Positions 15,656-23,674 of a DNA stretch of 64,000 nt are shown here, one piece after another; the stretch's first letter is position 1; every line of letters starts with the position of its first letter. Source of the stretch: JAPWJZ01 sp964575605 (lineage in GTDB: Bacteria; Pseudomonadota; Alphaproteobacteria; Micavibrionales; UBA2020); contig CAZNRN010000003.1 in assembly GCA_964575605.1 (NCBI GenBank), positions 62,001 to 126,000 of the forward strand, given 5' to 3'. The position numbers and the translations under genes were made by a program. The notes beneath the pieces are model-generated. The model worked only from the letters and a program-made list of their open reading frames with translations, had not been told where the DNA came from and did not search any database.

Positions 15656-17209
15656 CGTACAAATCTGCTCAGGAAGGCCATGGCCGTCACAGAACAAGAA
15701 CCCGTTATCGACAAGGACTTCAGGAATTTCTTCCTGAAGTCGCCGATCGCGCGCATGGTTATTGCGGTTAGTGACGACGGCGTTTTCACGTATGCCGAGG
15801 TCAATGCCGCCGCCGCCACGTATTTCGACCTGCCCCGCGAAAAGATGATCGGCAAATCACCCGCCGACCTGTTCGAGCGCGCGGTGGTGGAACAGCTGGA
15901 GCAGTCATTCTCCTCCTGCGTGAAAACCAAGCGCCCCGTGACCTTCAACGCCCTGCCCCGTTTCCCGGGCGGCGTGCGCGTACAAGCATTCATATTGAAC
16001 CCGATTATCGAGGCCGACGGCCGCGTCCATTATATAGACATCATGGCGCGCCCCGATATGGTGGACAGTATCCAGCTGCAGCGCGAACGCGACGACGCCA
16101 TCATGCTGCTGACGTCATTGTTTGACGCCTCGGGCCTCGGCATTGTGGTGACCGACCACCACGGCCGCATCGTGCGCGTGAACGACACTTTCCTGGCCGA
16201 TTACGAATGGACGCGCGAAGACCTGCTGGGCGAGGAATTCGCACTTCTCATCCCGCCCGAAGACCAGGCGATTTCACGCAAACTGCACCAGGCCTTCATC
16301 GAGCGCGGCCGTCATGGCACGCGTGAACTGCAGATATTGAAAAAAGACGGCTCTGTTGCCGATATCGTGATTACCACGGCATTGCTTGAGCTTTCGCAAA
16401 AGCGGCGCTTCATGGTCTCGACCATCCGCGACGTGACAGAGCGTAAAAACATCCTGCGCAACCTGCGCCGCGCCAAGGAAGACGCCGACAGCGCGAACAA
16501 GGCGAAATCAAGCTTCCTCGCCAATATGTCGCACGAGCTGCGCACGCCGCTGAACGCCATCATCGGCTTCTCGGAGCTGATGAAATACCAGACCTTCGGC
16601 CCCATCAACAACCCGAAGTACGAGGAATACCTTTCCGACATCCACTTCTCCGCCCGCCACCTGCTCGACATCATCAACGACGTGCTCGATATGTCGAAGA
16701 TCGAGGCGGGTAAAGTGGATTTGATGGAAAGCGAAGTGCATGTGCCCGCGGTGCTGGACAGCGTGCAGCGCATCATGAATGACCGCGCACAGGCGGCGCA
16801 GGTGACGCTCGACATGGTGGTCGACCCCGCCATGCCCGGCGTGCGCGCCGACCAGCGCTTGTTGCGCCAGATTTTGATCAACCTTGTCGCCAACGCCGTG
16901 AAATTCTCGGGCGCGGGCAAAAAGGTGCAGGTGAAGGCCGAACTGCTGAAACCCGCCAACGCGCTCCGCATCGCCGTGATCGACGAAGGCTGCGGCATCC
17001 CCGCCGACAAAATCCGCCTAGTGCTGGAGCCCTTCGGGCAGGTCAACGACCCGAAATACTTCAAGGGCCAGGGAACGGGCCTCGGCCTGCCGCTCGCCAA
17101 GGCCATGGTGGAGCTGCACGACGGCACCCTGACGCTAGAATCGGAAGAAGGCAAAGGCACGAAAGTGACGCTGGATTTCCCGCCCGAACGCACATTGCAC
17201 GGCCGTTAA
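15653..17209 (+). CDS. PAS-domain sensor histidine kinase
   Basis: 518 residues, soluble. Two PAS domains (about 18-125, opening FFLKSPIARMVIAVSDDGVF, and about 150-265, with IVVTDHHGRIVRVNDTFLAD) lead into a HisKA dimerisation domain with the phosphorylated histidine in FLANMSHELRTPLNAIIGFS (about 297). The ATPase domain shows N box LINLVANAVKFS, G1 DEGCGIP and G2 GQGTGLGLPLAK. There is no receiver domain and no response regulator gene nearby, so it is an orphan kinase. With no membrane segment the signal is intracellular. The TTG start is argued in the ribosome-site entry; ATG 15680 is the alternative. Confidence 0.88.
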   Translation: MRTNLLRKAMAVTEQEPVIDKDFRNFFLKSPIARMVIAVSDDGVFTYAEVNAAAATYFDLPREKMIGKSPADLFERAVVEQLEQSFSSCVKTKRPVTFNALPRFPGGVRVQAFILNPIIEADGRVHYIDIMARPDMVDSIQLQRERDDAIMLLTSLFDASGLGIVVTDHHGRIVRVNDTFLADYEWTREDLLGEEFALLIPPEDQAISRKLHQAFIERGRHGTRELQILKKDGSVADIVITTALLELSQKRRFMVSTIRDVTERKNILRNLRRAKEDADSANKAKSSFLANMSHELRTPLNAIIGFSELMKYQTFGPINNPKYEEYLSDIHFSARHLLDIINDVLDMSKIEAGKVDLMESEVHVPAVLDSVQRIMNDRAQAAQVTLDMVVDPAMPGVRADQRLLRQILINLVANAVKFSGAGKKVQVKAELLKPANALRIAVIDEGCGIPADKIRLVLEPFGQVNDPKYFKGQGTGLGLPLAKAMVELHDGTLTLESEEGKGTKVTLDFPPERTLHGR

Positions 17210-17278
17210 AGCACCAAATCAACCCCCTAGCCAAGGGGGGCCGCAGTAGGCTATAAAACCATAAAAAGGCAAGGATTT

Positions 17279-17695
17279 ATGTCGAGACTACTGCAAAAAT
17301 GCGCCGATGCGGGCCTCAAGATGACCGACCAGCGGAAAGTCATCCTGAAGGTGCTGGAAGATTCGGGCGACCATCCGTCGGTCGACACCGTTTGCGAGCG
17401 CGCCAAGAAAATCGACGCCTCGATCAGCATCGCCACCGTTTACCGCACGCTGGGCCTGCTCGACGAACTGGGCCTGGTGATCAAGCACGACTTCGGCGAG
17501 ACCTATGCGCGTTTCGAAGTGAAATCCGACCATGACCACGACCACCACCACCACCTGATCGATACCGAAACCGGGCAGGTGATCGAATTCCAGAGCGACG
17601 AGATGGAAGCGCTGATCCAGAAGATCACCCGCGACCTCGGCTATGAAGTCGTCGACCATACGTTCGAAATCTTCGGCCATAAAATCAAGAAGTGA
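17279..17695 (+). CDS. Fur-family metal-dependent regulator
   Basis: 138 residues. The winged helix spans about 1-85 (MTDQRKVILKVLEDSGDHPS; SIATVYRTLGLLDELGLV), followed by the metal-binding half with a histidine run DHDHDHHHHLIDTETGQVIE. Fur usually has CxxC right after HHHH; here those positions are Asp and Thr, so the structural zinc site is absent, as in some alphaproteobacterial Fur/Mur proteins. It could sense iron or manganese. AAGGA precedes the ATG. The DUF1491 gene follows after 8 bases and is probably co-transcribed. Confidence 0.9.
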   Translation: MSRLLQKCADAGLKMTDQRKVILKVLEDSGDHPSVDTVCERAKKIDASISIATVYRTLGLLDELGLVIKHDFGETYARFEVKSDHDHDHHHHLIDTETGQVIEFQSDEMEALIQKITRDLGYEVVDHTFEIFGHKIKK

Positions 17696-17703
17696 CGTGA
17701 CAC

Positions 17704-18045
17704 GTGTCTGAAGACCGCCTCCCGACAGAGCTCTGGGTGACGGCGCACATGCGCCAGTGCATGGCAAAAGGCCTGCCCGTCACGGTGGCGAGAAAGGGGG
17801 AGGCCACGGGCGGCACGGTGATGGTAAAAATCGTGCTGGGCCGCGTAGAAGGTTGTAAACTACTGAGCCAGTCGCGCGATGAAAACGGCGCCATGGGCTG
17901 GATGGATGTTTTCGAGGGTGCCGCGGTCGACGAACGCAAGGCCGACGAATACATCGCCCGCGTCACGAAACGCGACCCGGATGTCTGGGTGATTGAAGTT
18001 GAAGATAAAACCGGGGCGAACCCGTTTGAAGGAAAGATATTCTAA
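17704..18045 (+). CDS. DUF1491 family protein
   Basis: 113 residues, GTG start. The pattern LPTELWVTAHMRQCMAKGLP, then TGGTVMVKIV and a C-terminal RDPDVWVIEVEDK, matches DUF1491, an alphaproteobacterial family of unknown function. Small, soluble, no cysteine pair or catalytic signature. It follows the Fur-family gene by 8 bases and no closer in-frame ATG exists. Confidence 0.82.
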   Translation: MSEDRLPTELWVTAHMRQCMAKGLPVTVARKGEATGGTVMVKIVLGRVEGCKLLSQSRDENGAMGWMDVFEGAAVDERKADEYIARVTKRDPDVWVIEVEDKTGANPFEGKIF

Positions 18046-18050
18046 AATCC

Positions 18051-18211
18051 TGTCATCCCGTGCCAGCGAGCAACGCGAGCGCCCGACACGGGACCCAGGA
18101 GTAACTGCAAACCGCGCCGCGGTTTGTCTCTAACGAGCGCCTTGCGGCGCGAGTAAATGCTGGGTCCCGGCTCTGCCGCGACGGCTTCGCCGCGCGCGGT
18201 CCGGGATGACA
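18051..18211. repeat. nested palindromic intergenic element
   Basis: Three nested inverted repeats: outer TGTCATCCCG (18051-18060) with CGGGATGACA (18202-18211); middle CGGGACCCAG (18089-18098) with CTGGGTCCCG (18160-18169); inner GCAAACCGCG/CCGCGGTTTG about 18107-18126. The whole 161 bp could fold into one long arm as RNA or cruciform. This is the layout of dispersed REP-like elements; a related outer arm occurs at 47105-47202. Confidence 0.8.
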
Positions 18212-18224
18212 ATGAGGTAGAAAG

Positions 18225-19817
18225 ATGACGACCATAAAAGAACAAGTCGAAAAACGGCGCACCTTCGCCATCATTTCGCACCCCGACGCGGGTAAAACGA
18301 CGCTGACGGAAAAACTGCTGCTCTTCGGCGGCGCGATCCAGATGGCGGGTGCGGTGAAGGCGCGTCAGGCCGTGCGCCATGCGCGTTCTGACTGGATGAA
18401 GGTGGAGCAGGAACGCGGTATCTCGGTCGTCTCCTCCGTCATGACGTTCGACTACGACGAAACGACCTTCAACCTGCTCGATACCCCCGGCCACCAGGAT
18501 TTCTCCGAAGATACCTACCGTACGCTGACCGCCGTCGACAGTGCCATCATGGTCATCGACCACGCCAAGGGCATCGAGGCGCAAACGCTGAAACTGTTCG
18601 AGGTCTGCCGCCTGCGCGACATGCCGATTTTGACCTTTATCAACAAGCTCGACCGCGAAGGCCTCGCCCCCTTCGACCTGCTGGATGAAATCGAAAAGAA
18701 ACTGGCGCTCGACGTCACGCCGGCCAGCTGGCCGATCGGCATGGGGCGCAACTTCCTCGGCTGTTACGACATCATCAACGACCAGCTGCTGCTGGCCGAA
18801 CGCTCCAAGGGAGAAAGCATCGGCGAGGCCATCAAGTGCGAAGGCCTGTCCGACCCCAAGCTCGACCAGCTGCTGCCCCCCGACGCGGTTAAAAAGCTGC
18901 GCGAAGACGTCGAAATGGTGCGCGGTGCCTGCAAGCCCCTTGACCGCAAGGCCTATCTGGAAGGCCACCTGTCGCCCGTCTTCTTCGGCTCTGCGCTGAA
19001 CAACTTCGGCGTGCGCGAATTGCTGGGCGGCTTGAAACAATTCGCCCCCTTCCCGCAGCCCCAGCCCACGGCCGAGCGCGAGATCGAACCCTACGAGGAA
19101 AAAGTCACCGGCTTCGTCTTTAAGATCCAGGCGAACATGGATCCGAAACACCGCGACCGCATCGCTTTCACGCGCCTGTCGTCCGGCCACTTCAAGCGCG
19201 GCATGAAACTGCTGCATATCCGCAGCGGCAAGCAGCTGACCATCCACAACCCGCTGATGTTCTTCGCGCAGGAGCGCGAGGTGGCGGCAGAGGCTTTCGC
19301 CGGCGATATCATCGGCATCCCCAACCACGGCAACCTGCGCATCGGCGATACGCTGACCGAGGGTGAAATTTTGCACGTCACCGGGATCCCCAGCTTCGCG
19401 CCCGAGCATCTGCAGCGCGTACGCCTCGATGACCCGCTTCGCTCAAAACACCTTGGCGAAGCCTTGTTGCAGCTGGCCGAGGAAGGCGCCGCGCGCGTCT
19501 TCAAGCCGCGCATGGATTCAAGCTGGGTGGTCGGCGTCGTCGGCCCGCTGCAGTTCGACATTCTGGCTGACCGTATCCGCACCGAATATAATTTGCCCGT
19601 GCGCTTCGAAGTGGCCGCACTGCACACCGCGCGCTGGCTGGAAAGCGACAAGAAAGAAAAACTGGAAGACTTCATCCACCAGAACCTGCCCAACATTGCC
19701 GAAGACCACGACGGGCAACCGGTATTCCTTGCCCGCAACGCCTGGCACCTCGACAACGCCAACGAAAACTGGCCGGACATCAAGTTCCTGTCGACAAAAG
19801 AACAGGCGCGTTCGTAA
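18225..19817 (+). CDS. prfC: peptide chain release factor 3
   Basis: 530 residues. Translational GTPase that recycles RF1/RF2 from the ribosome. G1 is ISHPDAGKTTLTEKLL, G2 lies in the RGISVVSSVM region, G3 is DTPGHQDF and G4 is NKLDRE. The RF3-specific insert MAGAVKARQAVRHARSDWMK distinguishes it from EF-G. GAGGTAG precedes the ATG. It is monocistronic between a palindromic element and a weak hairpin. prfA, its partner factor, is at 39031. Confidence 0.95.
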   Translation: MTTIKEQVEKRRTFAIISHPDAGKTTLTEKLLLFGGAIQMAGAVKARQAVRHARSDWMKVEQERGISVVSSVMTFDYDETTFNLLDTPGHQDFSEDTYRTLTAVDSAIMVIDHAKGIEAQTLKLFEVCRLRDMPILTFINKLDREGLAPFDLLDEIEKKLALDVTPASWPIGMGRNFLGCYDIINDQLLLAERSKGESIGEAIKCEGLSDPKLDQLLPPDAVKKLREDVEMVRGACKPLDRKAYLEGHLSPVFFGSALNNFGVRELLGGLKQFAPFPQPQPTAEREIEPYEEKVTGFVFKIQANMDPKHRDRIAFTRLSSGHFKRGMKLLHIRSGKQLTIHNPLMFFAQEREVAAEAFAGDIIGIPNHGNLRIGDTLTEGEILHVTGIPSFAPEHLQRVRLDDPLRSKHLGEALLQLAEEGAARVFKPRMDSSWVVGVVGPLQFDILADRIRTEYNLPVRFEVAALHTARWLESDKKEKLEDFIHQNLPNIAEDHDGQPVFLARNAWHLDNANENWPDIKFLSTKEQARS

Positions 19818-19823
19818 AAGTAC

Positions 19824-19841
19824 CCCCGGCCTTCGCCGGGG
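19824..19841. terminator. possible terminator between convergent genes
   Basis: A perfect 7-bp stem CCCCGGC / GCCGGGG around CTTC lies just after the prfC stop. Only a broken T-tract follows, so it may be a weak or factor-assisted terminator. Confidence 0.4.
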
Positions 19842-19861
19842 TTACAGCTTTATGTGTTGAT

Positions 19862-20776
19862 TTATTTCTTCCCGAGATCGCGCGCGTAATTTTCGAGCGC
19901 TGAACGTTCGTGGAATTCCTTCACGCGGTTTCCGCCGTCGGATTTGGCGGTAGCGAGGGCGGATTTGGCGTTTTCGACGGCGAGGTCGGCGCTTTCACGC
20001 TGCATGGCTTCGGCGATGCCGAAAGAACATGTCACGCGCAGCTTTTCATTGCCGGGCATGAAGATGGCGGTGTTTTCGATTTCATTGCGCAACCGGTCCA
20101 TGACCGAGCAGGCATCCATGAATTCGACGTGTTTCAGGACGATTAAATATTCGCCCTTGCCGAGGTAATAGGCGTCGTCGAACGAGCGCACGGTGCGCGC
20201 AATCAGCTGCGCGACGTTGGCGTAAATCACGTCCTGCGCGCGGCGGTCGTATTTGCCCTGCAGTTCGGCCAGGCCGTCGATTTCGCAGGAGGCTATGGAG
20301 AACGAGGTGCCCTTGCGGTCGAAACGGTCCTGTTCACGCTTGATGTCGTTGCGCATGCCTGCGACGGTGCGCAGGCCCGTGGTCGGGTCGACGGCGACGA
20401 CGGAATCGGAAACGTCTGCCTGCAGGCGGCGGATTTGCGTGACGAAACCTTCGAACTGGTTTTCGAAGTTATCGTAAAGCTCCAGTGAAGGCGCGGTGCC
20501 GTTGGTGGCGCAAAAATCGACAATATCGTTGGCCGCCTTGCACAGGTCGGCGTGGACGGCTTCCAGCTTTTCGGCGATCTTGCGGTCGATGGCGTTGCGG
20601 TCGGCCTCGCGCTTGCACCACATCAGCAGCGCCGAGGGCGCCATGGTGTCGGCGGGCTTGGATTCCGAACCGGGATAGAAACAGCGGCGGGTGATCGCCA
20701 CGCGCCAGTCGAGCAGCGTCTCGATCTCGGAGACGATCATGTCGGTCGACAATGTCTGTGCGTAAGAAACAGCCAC
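19862..20776 (-). CDS. GGDEF-fold protein with degenerate active site
   Basis: 304 residues, GTG start. Residues about 1-125 are helical, with a conserved-looking LLDWRVAITRRCFYPGSE and no recognised sensor fold. Residues about 130-290 align with a GGDEF domain: DPTTGLRTVAGM, FSIASCEIDGLAELQGKYD, then YYLGKGEYLIVLKH and VTCSFGIAEA. The signature GGDEF is GKGEY, so cyclic-di-GMP synthesis is unlikely; the protein may bind GTP or act by protein contact. No EAL domain. Monocistronic, divergent from nothing nearby; tgt lies upstream in the same direction after 70 bases. Confidence 0.78.
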   Translation of the reverse strand: MAVSYAQTLSTDMIVSEIETLLDWRVAITRRCFYPGSESKPADTMAPSALLMWCKREADRNAIDRKIAEKLEAVHADLCKAANDIVDFCATNGTAPSLELYDNFENQFEGFVTQIRRLQADVSDSVVAVDPTTGLRTVAGMRNDIKREQDRFDRKGTSFSIASCEIDGLAELQGKYDRRAQDVIYANVAQLIARTVRSFDDAYYLGKGEYLIVLKHVEFMDACSVMDRLRNEIENTAIFMPGNEKLRVTCSFGIAEAMQRESADLAVENAKSALATAKSDGGNRVKEFHERSALENYARDLGKK

Positions 20777-20848
20777 AGCTAACCCCGGAAGAAAATTACG
20801 CGATTATCAGAAAAAGACGTACAAGTAAAAATAGAACACTAAGGGGGT

Positions 20849-22015
20849 TTAGACAACCCACTCCTTACGTACTTGATCAAGCGTGTTGTTTTTGATGGCG
20901 GCGCGGACTTCGCGGAAAAGACGGGTCATGGTCGTCACATTATGGATAGACATCAGGTGCATGCCCAGCAGCTCCCCCACCCGGAAAAGGTGGTGGATAT
21001 ACCCGCGGCTGTGATTCTTGCAGGCCTCGCAGGGGCAGGTCGGGTCGATAGGGTCCTGGTCGCGCATGAATTGTGCGTTGCGGATGTTCATGCGCTCCTT
21101 CGGCGCGCCCTTGACCATCGCCCAGCCGTGGCGCGCGATGCGTGTCGGAGAGACGCAATCAAACGTATCGATACCCGCGGTCACGTTGCTAAACACATCG
21201 ACAAAGCTGCCGATGCCCAGCAGGTGCACGGGGCGTTTCGGGTGGATGTCGGGCGCGCACATGGCGACGACTTCGTACATCTGTTCCTTGTGCGAGCCGA
21301 GGGAGCCGCCGATGGCGGTCGCAAAGAAATCGCGGTCGGCCGTCCATTGGCAGGATTGCTTGCGCAGGTCGGGGTAAACGCCGCCTTGTACAATCCCGTA
21401 CATGCGCTGCTTGCCGTCGTCCTTGCGTTTCCATTCCGCCAGCGAACGGTCGCCCCAGCGCATGCTCATTTCCATCGAACGCGCGGTGTATTCTTTATCC
21501 ACGTGAAAGGGCGTGCATTCGTCCAGCTGCACAATAAGATCCGCACCCAGTTTCCGCTGGATGTCGATCGAGCCTTCGGGCGTCAGGAAGAAATCGCGGC
21601 CGTCGATGTAGGATTTAAAGGCCGCGCCCTCCTCGGTGATTTTCAGCATCGATTTGGTGCGCTGGCGGTTGGCCTTGCCTTTAATTTCATCCGCGACGGA
21701 GCCATGCCCGAGCGAAAAAATCTGGAACCCGCCCGAGTCCGTGAACATCGGGCCGTTCCAGTTCATGAAATTATGCAGCCCGCCCATATCGGCCACCAGG
21801 TCGGGGCCGGGGGATAACATGAGGTGGTAGGTATTGGAGAGGATGATATCCGCCCCCGCCTCCTTCAGCGTGCGGGGCGAGAGGCCTTTTACCGTCGCCT
21901 TCGTCCCGCAGAAAATAAAGTTCGGCGTCTCGATCGTGCCGTGCGGCGTCGTCAGCAGGCCGGTGCGCGCGTAGGAATTCGGGTCTTTGTGGGTGATTTC
22001 GAAGGCGAAAGTCAT
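20849..22015 (-). CDS. tgt: queuine tRNA-ribosyltransferase
   Basis: 388 residues. Exchanges guanine 34 for the queuosine precursor in GUN-anticodon tRNAs. Visible: FTDSGGFQIFSLG with the general-acid aspartate (about residue 92), GGSLGSHKEQM, the nucleophile region DTFDCVSPTRIARHG, and the zinc site CPCEACKNHSRGYIHHL. The usual DCVxPTRNARNG is altered to SPTRIARHG, and the stretch after it is diverged from common Tgt, so the enzyme belongs to an unusual branch. Other queuosine genes are not in the window. Confidence 0.92.
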   Translation of the reverse strand: MTFAFEITHKDPNSYARTGLLTTPHGTIETPNFIFCGTKATVKGLSPRTLKEAGADIILSNTYHLMLSPGPDLVADMGGLHNFMNWNGPMFTDSGGFQIFSLGHGSVADEIKGKANRQRTKSMLKITEEGAAFKSYIDGRDFFLTPEGSIDIQRKLGADLIVQLDECTPFHVDKEYTARSMEMSMRWGDRSLAEWKRKDDGKQRMYGIVQGGVYPDLRKQSCQWTADRDFFATAIGGSLGSHKEQMYEVVAMCAPDIHPKRPVHLLGIGSFVDVFSNVTAGIDTFDCVSPTRIARHGWAMVKGAPKERMNIRNAQFMRDQDPIDPTCPCEACKNHSRGYIHHLFRVGELLGMHLMSIHNVTTMTRLFREVRAAIKNNTLDQVRKEWVV

Positions 22016-22034
22016 CTAGGTCCTCGGGCAAAAC

Positions 22035-22064
22035 AAAAGGGCGGAGAATAAACTCCGCCCTTTT
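22035..22064 (-). terminator. rho-independent terminator after rpmB
   Basis: Stem AAAAGGGCGGAG / CTCCGCCCTTTT around AATAAA. On the minus strand the stem is followed by TTTTGTTTTG. It ends the rpmB transcript just before tgt starts. Confidence 0.82.
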
Positions 22065-22082
22065 ATTTCAGTATCGCTAAAG

Positions 22083-22424
22083 TCAGGCGGCTTTCGCTGC
22101 CTTCTTGACCGTGCGACGCTTCTTGGGCGCGGGCTTGGGCTGGTCGCCGAGTTTTGCCACCAGCTGCTTGCGCGCTTTGCGAAGGTCGGGCGTCAGTTTG
22201 GACGGCGCGGTGCCCAGCAGATAGGCGTCGATACCGCCTTTATGCTCGACCGTGCGGATACCATTCGTGGTCGCCGTGACCTTGATGTTCTTTTTGAGGC
22301 CAACGCTGTAGAACGTAGCGGCCTGCAGGTTCGGCAGGAAGCGGCGCTTGTTCTTGTTGTTGGCGTGGGAAACGGTATTGCCGACGAGGGGCCCTTTTCC
22401 CGTGATTTCGCAACGTCTTGTCAT
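22083..22424 (-). CDS. rpmB: 50S ribosomal protein L28
   Basis: 113 residues. The start TRRCEITGKGPLVGNTVSHA and the central RRFLPNLQAATFYS are the family signature. The last 30 residues are an extra Lys/Pro/Ala tail (PKPAPKKRRTVKKAAKAA) beyond the usual bacterial length, a common alphaproteobacterial extension. ATG at 22424 follows AAAGGA; a reading to 22466 has no ribosome site. Confidence 0.95.
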   Translation of the reverse strand: MTRRCEITGKGPLVGNTVSHANNKNKRRFLPNLQAATFYSVGLKKNIKVTATTNGIRTVEHKGGIDAYLLGTAPSKLTPDLRKARKQLVAKLGDQPKPAPKKRRTVKKAAKAA

Positions 22425-22598
22425 TGTCTTGAATCCTTTTAAATCCTGTAATAGTCGCAGCAACATATGTTAAGCGGCTGCTTTTTTCAACCAAATTGTG
22501 CCGCCGTGGCGCAGATTCAGGCGGTTTTTTGAGGGGTTAAAAGCCTCAATTAACCCCGGAACAGGTCAAATATAGATTATGTAAAATAAATATCTGCC

Positions 22599-22844
22599 CT
22601 AGCCCTTGCGCGCAGGCCCCGGGAGCGCCGGTTTGTCCAGGTCGGGCGACAGGTCCTGCCGCAGCCCCCTGACCTCGGCGGTCAGGATTTCCAGCTGCTT
22701 TGCCACTTTGTTGAAAGCCTCGATCAGCTCCCTGTCGGTCGTCTGCGATTTCTTCATCACGTCGGCGATTTTCTCGACCGCGTCCGCCGTCCGTTTGCCA
22801 GTGGCGCGGACATCGTCGATTTCATACTGACCCCATTCGGCCAT
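22599..22844 (-). CDS. small coiled-coil protein
   Basis: 81 residues. Heptad-like sequence through most of its length (GKRTADAVEKIADVMKKSQT; LIEAFNKVAKQLEILTAEVR) predicts a coiled coil, followed by a Pro-rich end. GAGGAAG lies directly upstream of the ATG at 22844, so that start is preferred to a TTG at 22901. No family recognised; an assembly or scaffold role is possible but unproven. Confidence 0.6.
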   Translation of the reverse strand: MAEWGQYEIDDVRATGKRTADAVEKIADVMKKSQTTDRELIEAFNKVAKQLEILTAEVRGLRQDLSPDLDKPALPGPARKG

Positions 22845-22918
22845 GGCTTCCTCGCTTTTTGATTGTTGCCATAATTCAGCACTTTGCGCCTCCGCTGTCA
22901 AGCCCGTGGACGTCTACA

Positions 22919-22950
22919 AAAGAAAACCCCAGCACCCTGTATCGAAAGGT
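22919..22950 (-). terminator. rho-independent terminator
   Basis: Stem CCCC-AGCACC / GGTGC-CGGGG (one bulge) followed on the minus strand by TTTTCTTTTG. It lies 40 bases past the small gene ending at 22990. Confidence 0.75.
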
Positions 22951-22989
22951 GCCGGGGGTAAGTCGGGCAGTAGTGAGGTGGAGGTATCT

Positions 22990-23163
22990 TTAAAGGCCGC
23001 CCTTCAGGTCGCGTTTGCGGTACCAGGGTTGCACCTGCGTCCGGAAGGGTTTGCGCTCGGGCGAAACACTGAAGTTGCTGTCGTATTTAGGCACAGAGTA
23101 ACTGTCGACAGCGGCCATCATGGCAGCGAAGAGCGGGTTGGCGGGATGCGTGTACGGGGTCAT
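22990..23163 (-). CDS. small protein of unknown function
   Basis: 57 residues, no family recognised. It opens TPYTHPANPLFAAMMAAVDS, continues YSVPKYDSNFSVSPERKPF and ends basic (WYRKRDLKGGL). The ATG at 23163 follows AGGAGAACTCAC, and a dedicated terminator follows the stop, which together make a real short gene likely. It is 25 bases after the PilZ gene and probably co-transcribed with it. Confidence 0.6.
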   Translation of the reverse strand: MTPYTHPANPLFAAMMAAVDSYSVPKYDSNFSVSPERKPFRTQVQPWYRKRDLKGGL

Positions 23164-23188
23164 GTGAGTTCTCCTGTTATAAAATTTC

Positions 23189-23650
23189 TTACCAAGGTGT
23201 ACTGGAACCCGTCGGCGGCAGCTGGGATTCAAGGAAGCTTTGCGCGTTCAGGCTGTCGATCGCGGCCTTGATCTGGCGCTGGGCCGCGCGGCTGGTGATG
23301 AGTCGCGCGCCCGTCACGCCGCCGTAGCTGCGCGTGATATGCGCCGCCACCGGCACATCGACCGCGCCCTGCAGCAGGTGGAAGCGGAGGGTGACATGCA
23401 CCTGCTCCCCTTCCCTCAGCTGCGGGACGAAGACGTCGTCAAAGTAAACCCCGCCGGCGTTCCAGTTGTGATCAGGGGTTTCAAACGAAACGCCGGAGGG
23501 GCTCCAGTCATAGACTGTATAGGCGCGGCGCCCGATAACCACGTCGACGTTCATGCCGTCACGGCGCATCTGCTTACGGCGGGGTTCCGCGAAGTCGTTC
23601 ACGGGGGTGTTACCGGAAGGGGTGAGTTTTGCGAGGATGCCGTCGAACAT
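23189..23650 (-). CDS. PilZ-domain protein
   Basis: 153 residues. The PilZ pattern is visible: a basic stretch EPRRKQMRRDG at 22-32 (RxxxR type) and the downstream DWSPSGVSFE at about 48-57 (D/N-x-S-xx-G), the two parts that grip cyclic-di-GMP. A beta-barrel continuation follows (EQVHVTLRFHLLQGAVDVPV). It is a probable cyclic-di-GMP effector; the partner is unknown. AAAGGAGA precedes the ATG. It lies 24 bases downstream of the SDR gene. Confidence 0.75.
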   Translation of the reverse strand: MFDGILAKLTPSGNTPVNDFAEPRRKQMRRDGMNVDVVIGRRAYTVYDWSPSGVSFETPDHNWNAGGVYFDDVFVPQLREGEQVHVTLRFHLLQGAVDVPVAAHITRSYGGVTGARLITSRAAQRQIKAAIDSLNAQSFLESQLPPTGSSTPW

Positions 23651-23674
23651 GGTTTTCTCCTTTAGTTATAGAGG

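Noticed and set aside
18042..19409. 455-codon open frame on the minus strand inside prfC
   Set aside because: prfC is certain on the plus strand, and the antisense frame has His/Gln/Val-rich shadow composition and no motif. Long antisense frames are expected in GC-rich coding DNA.
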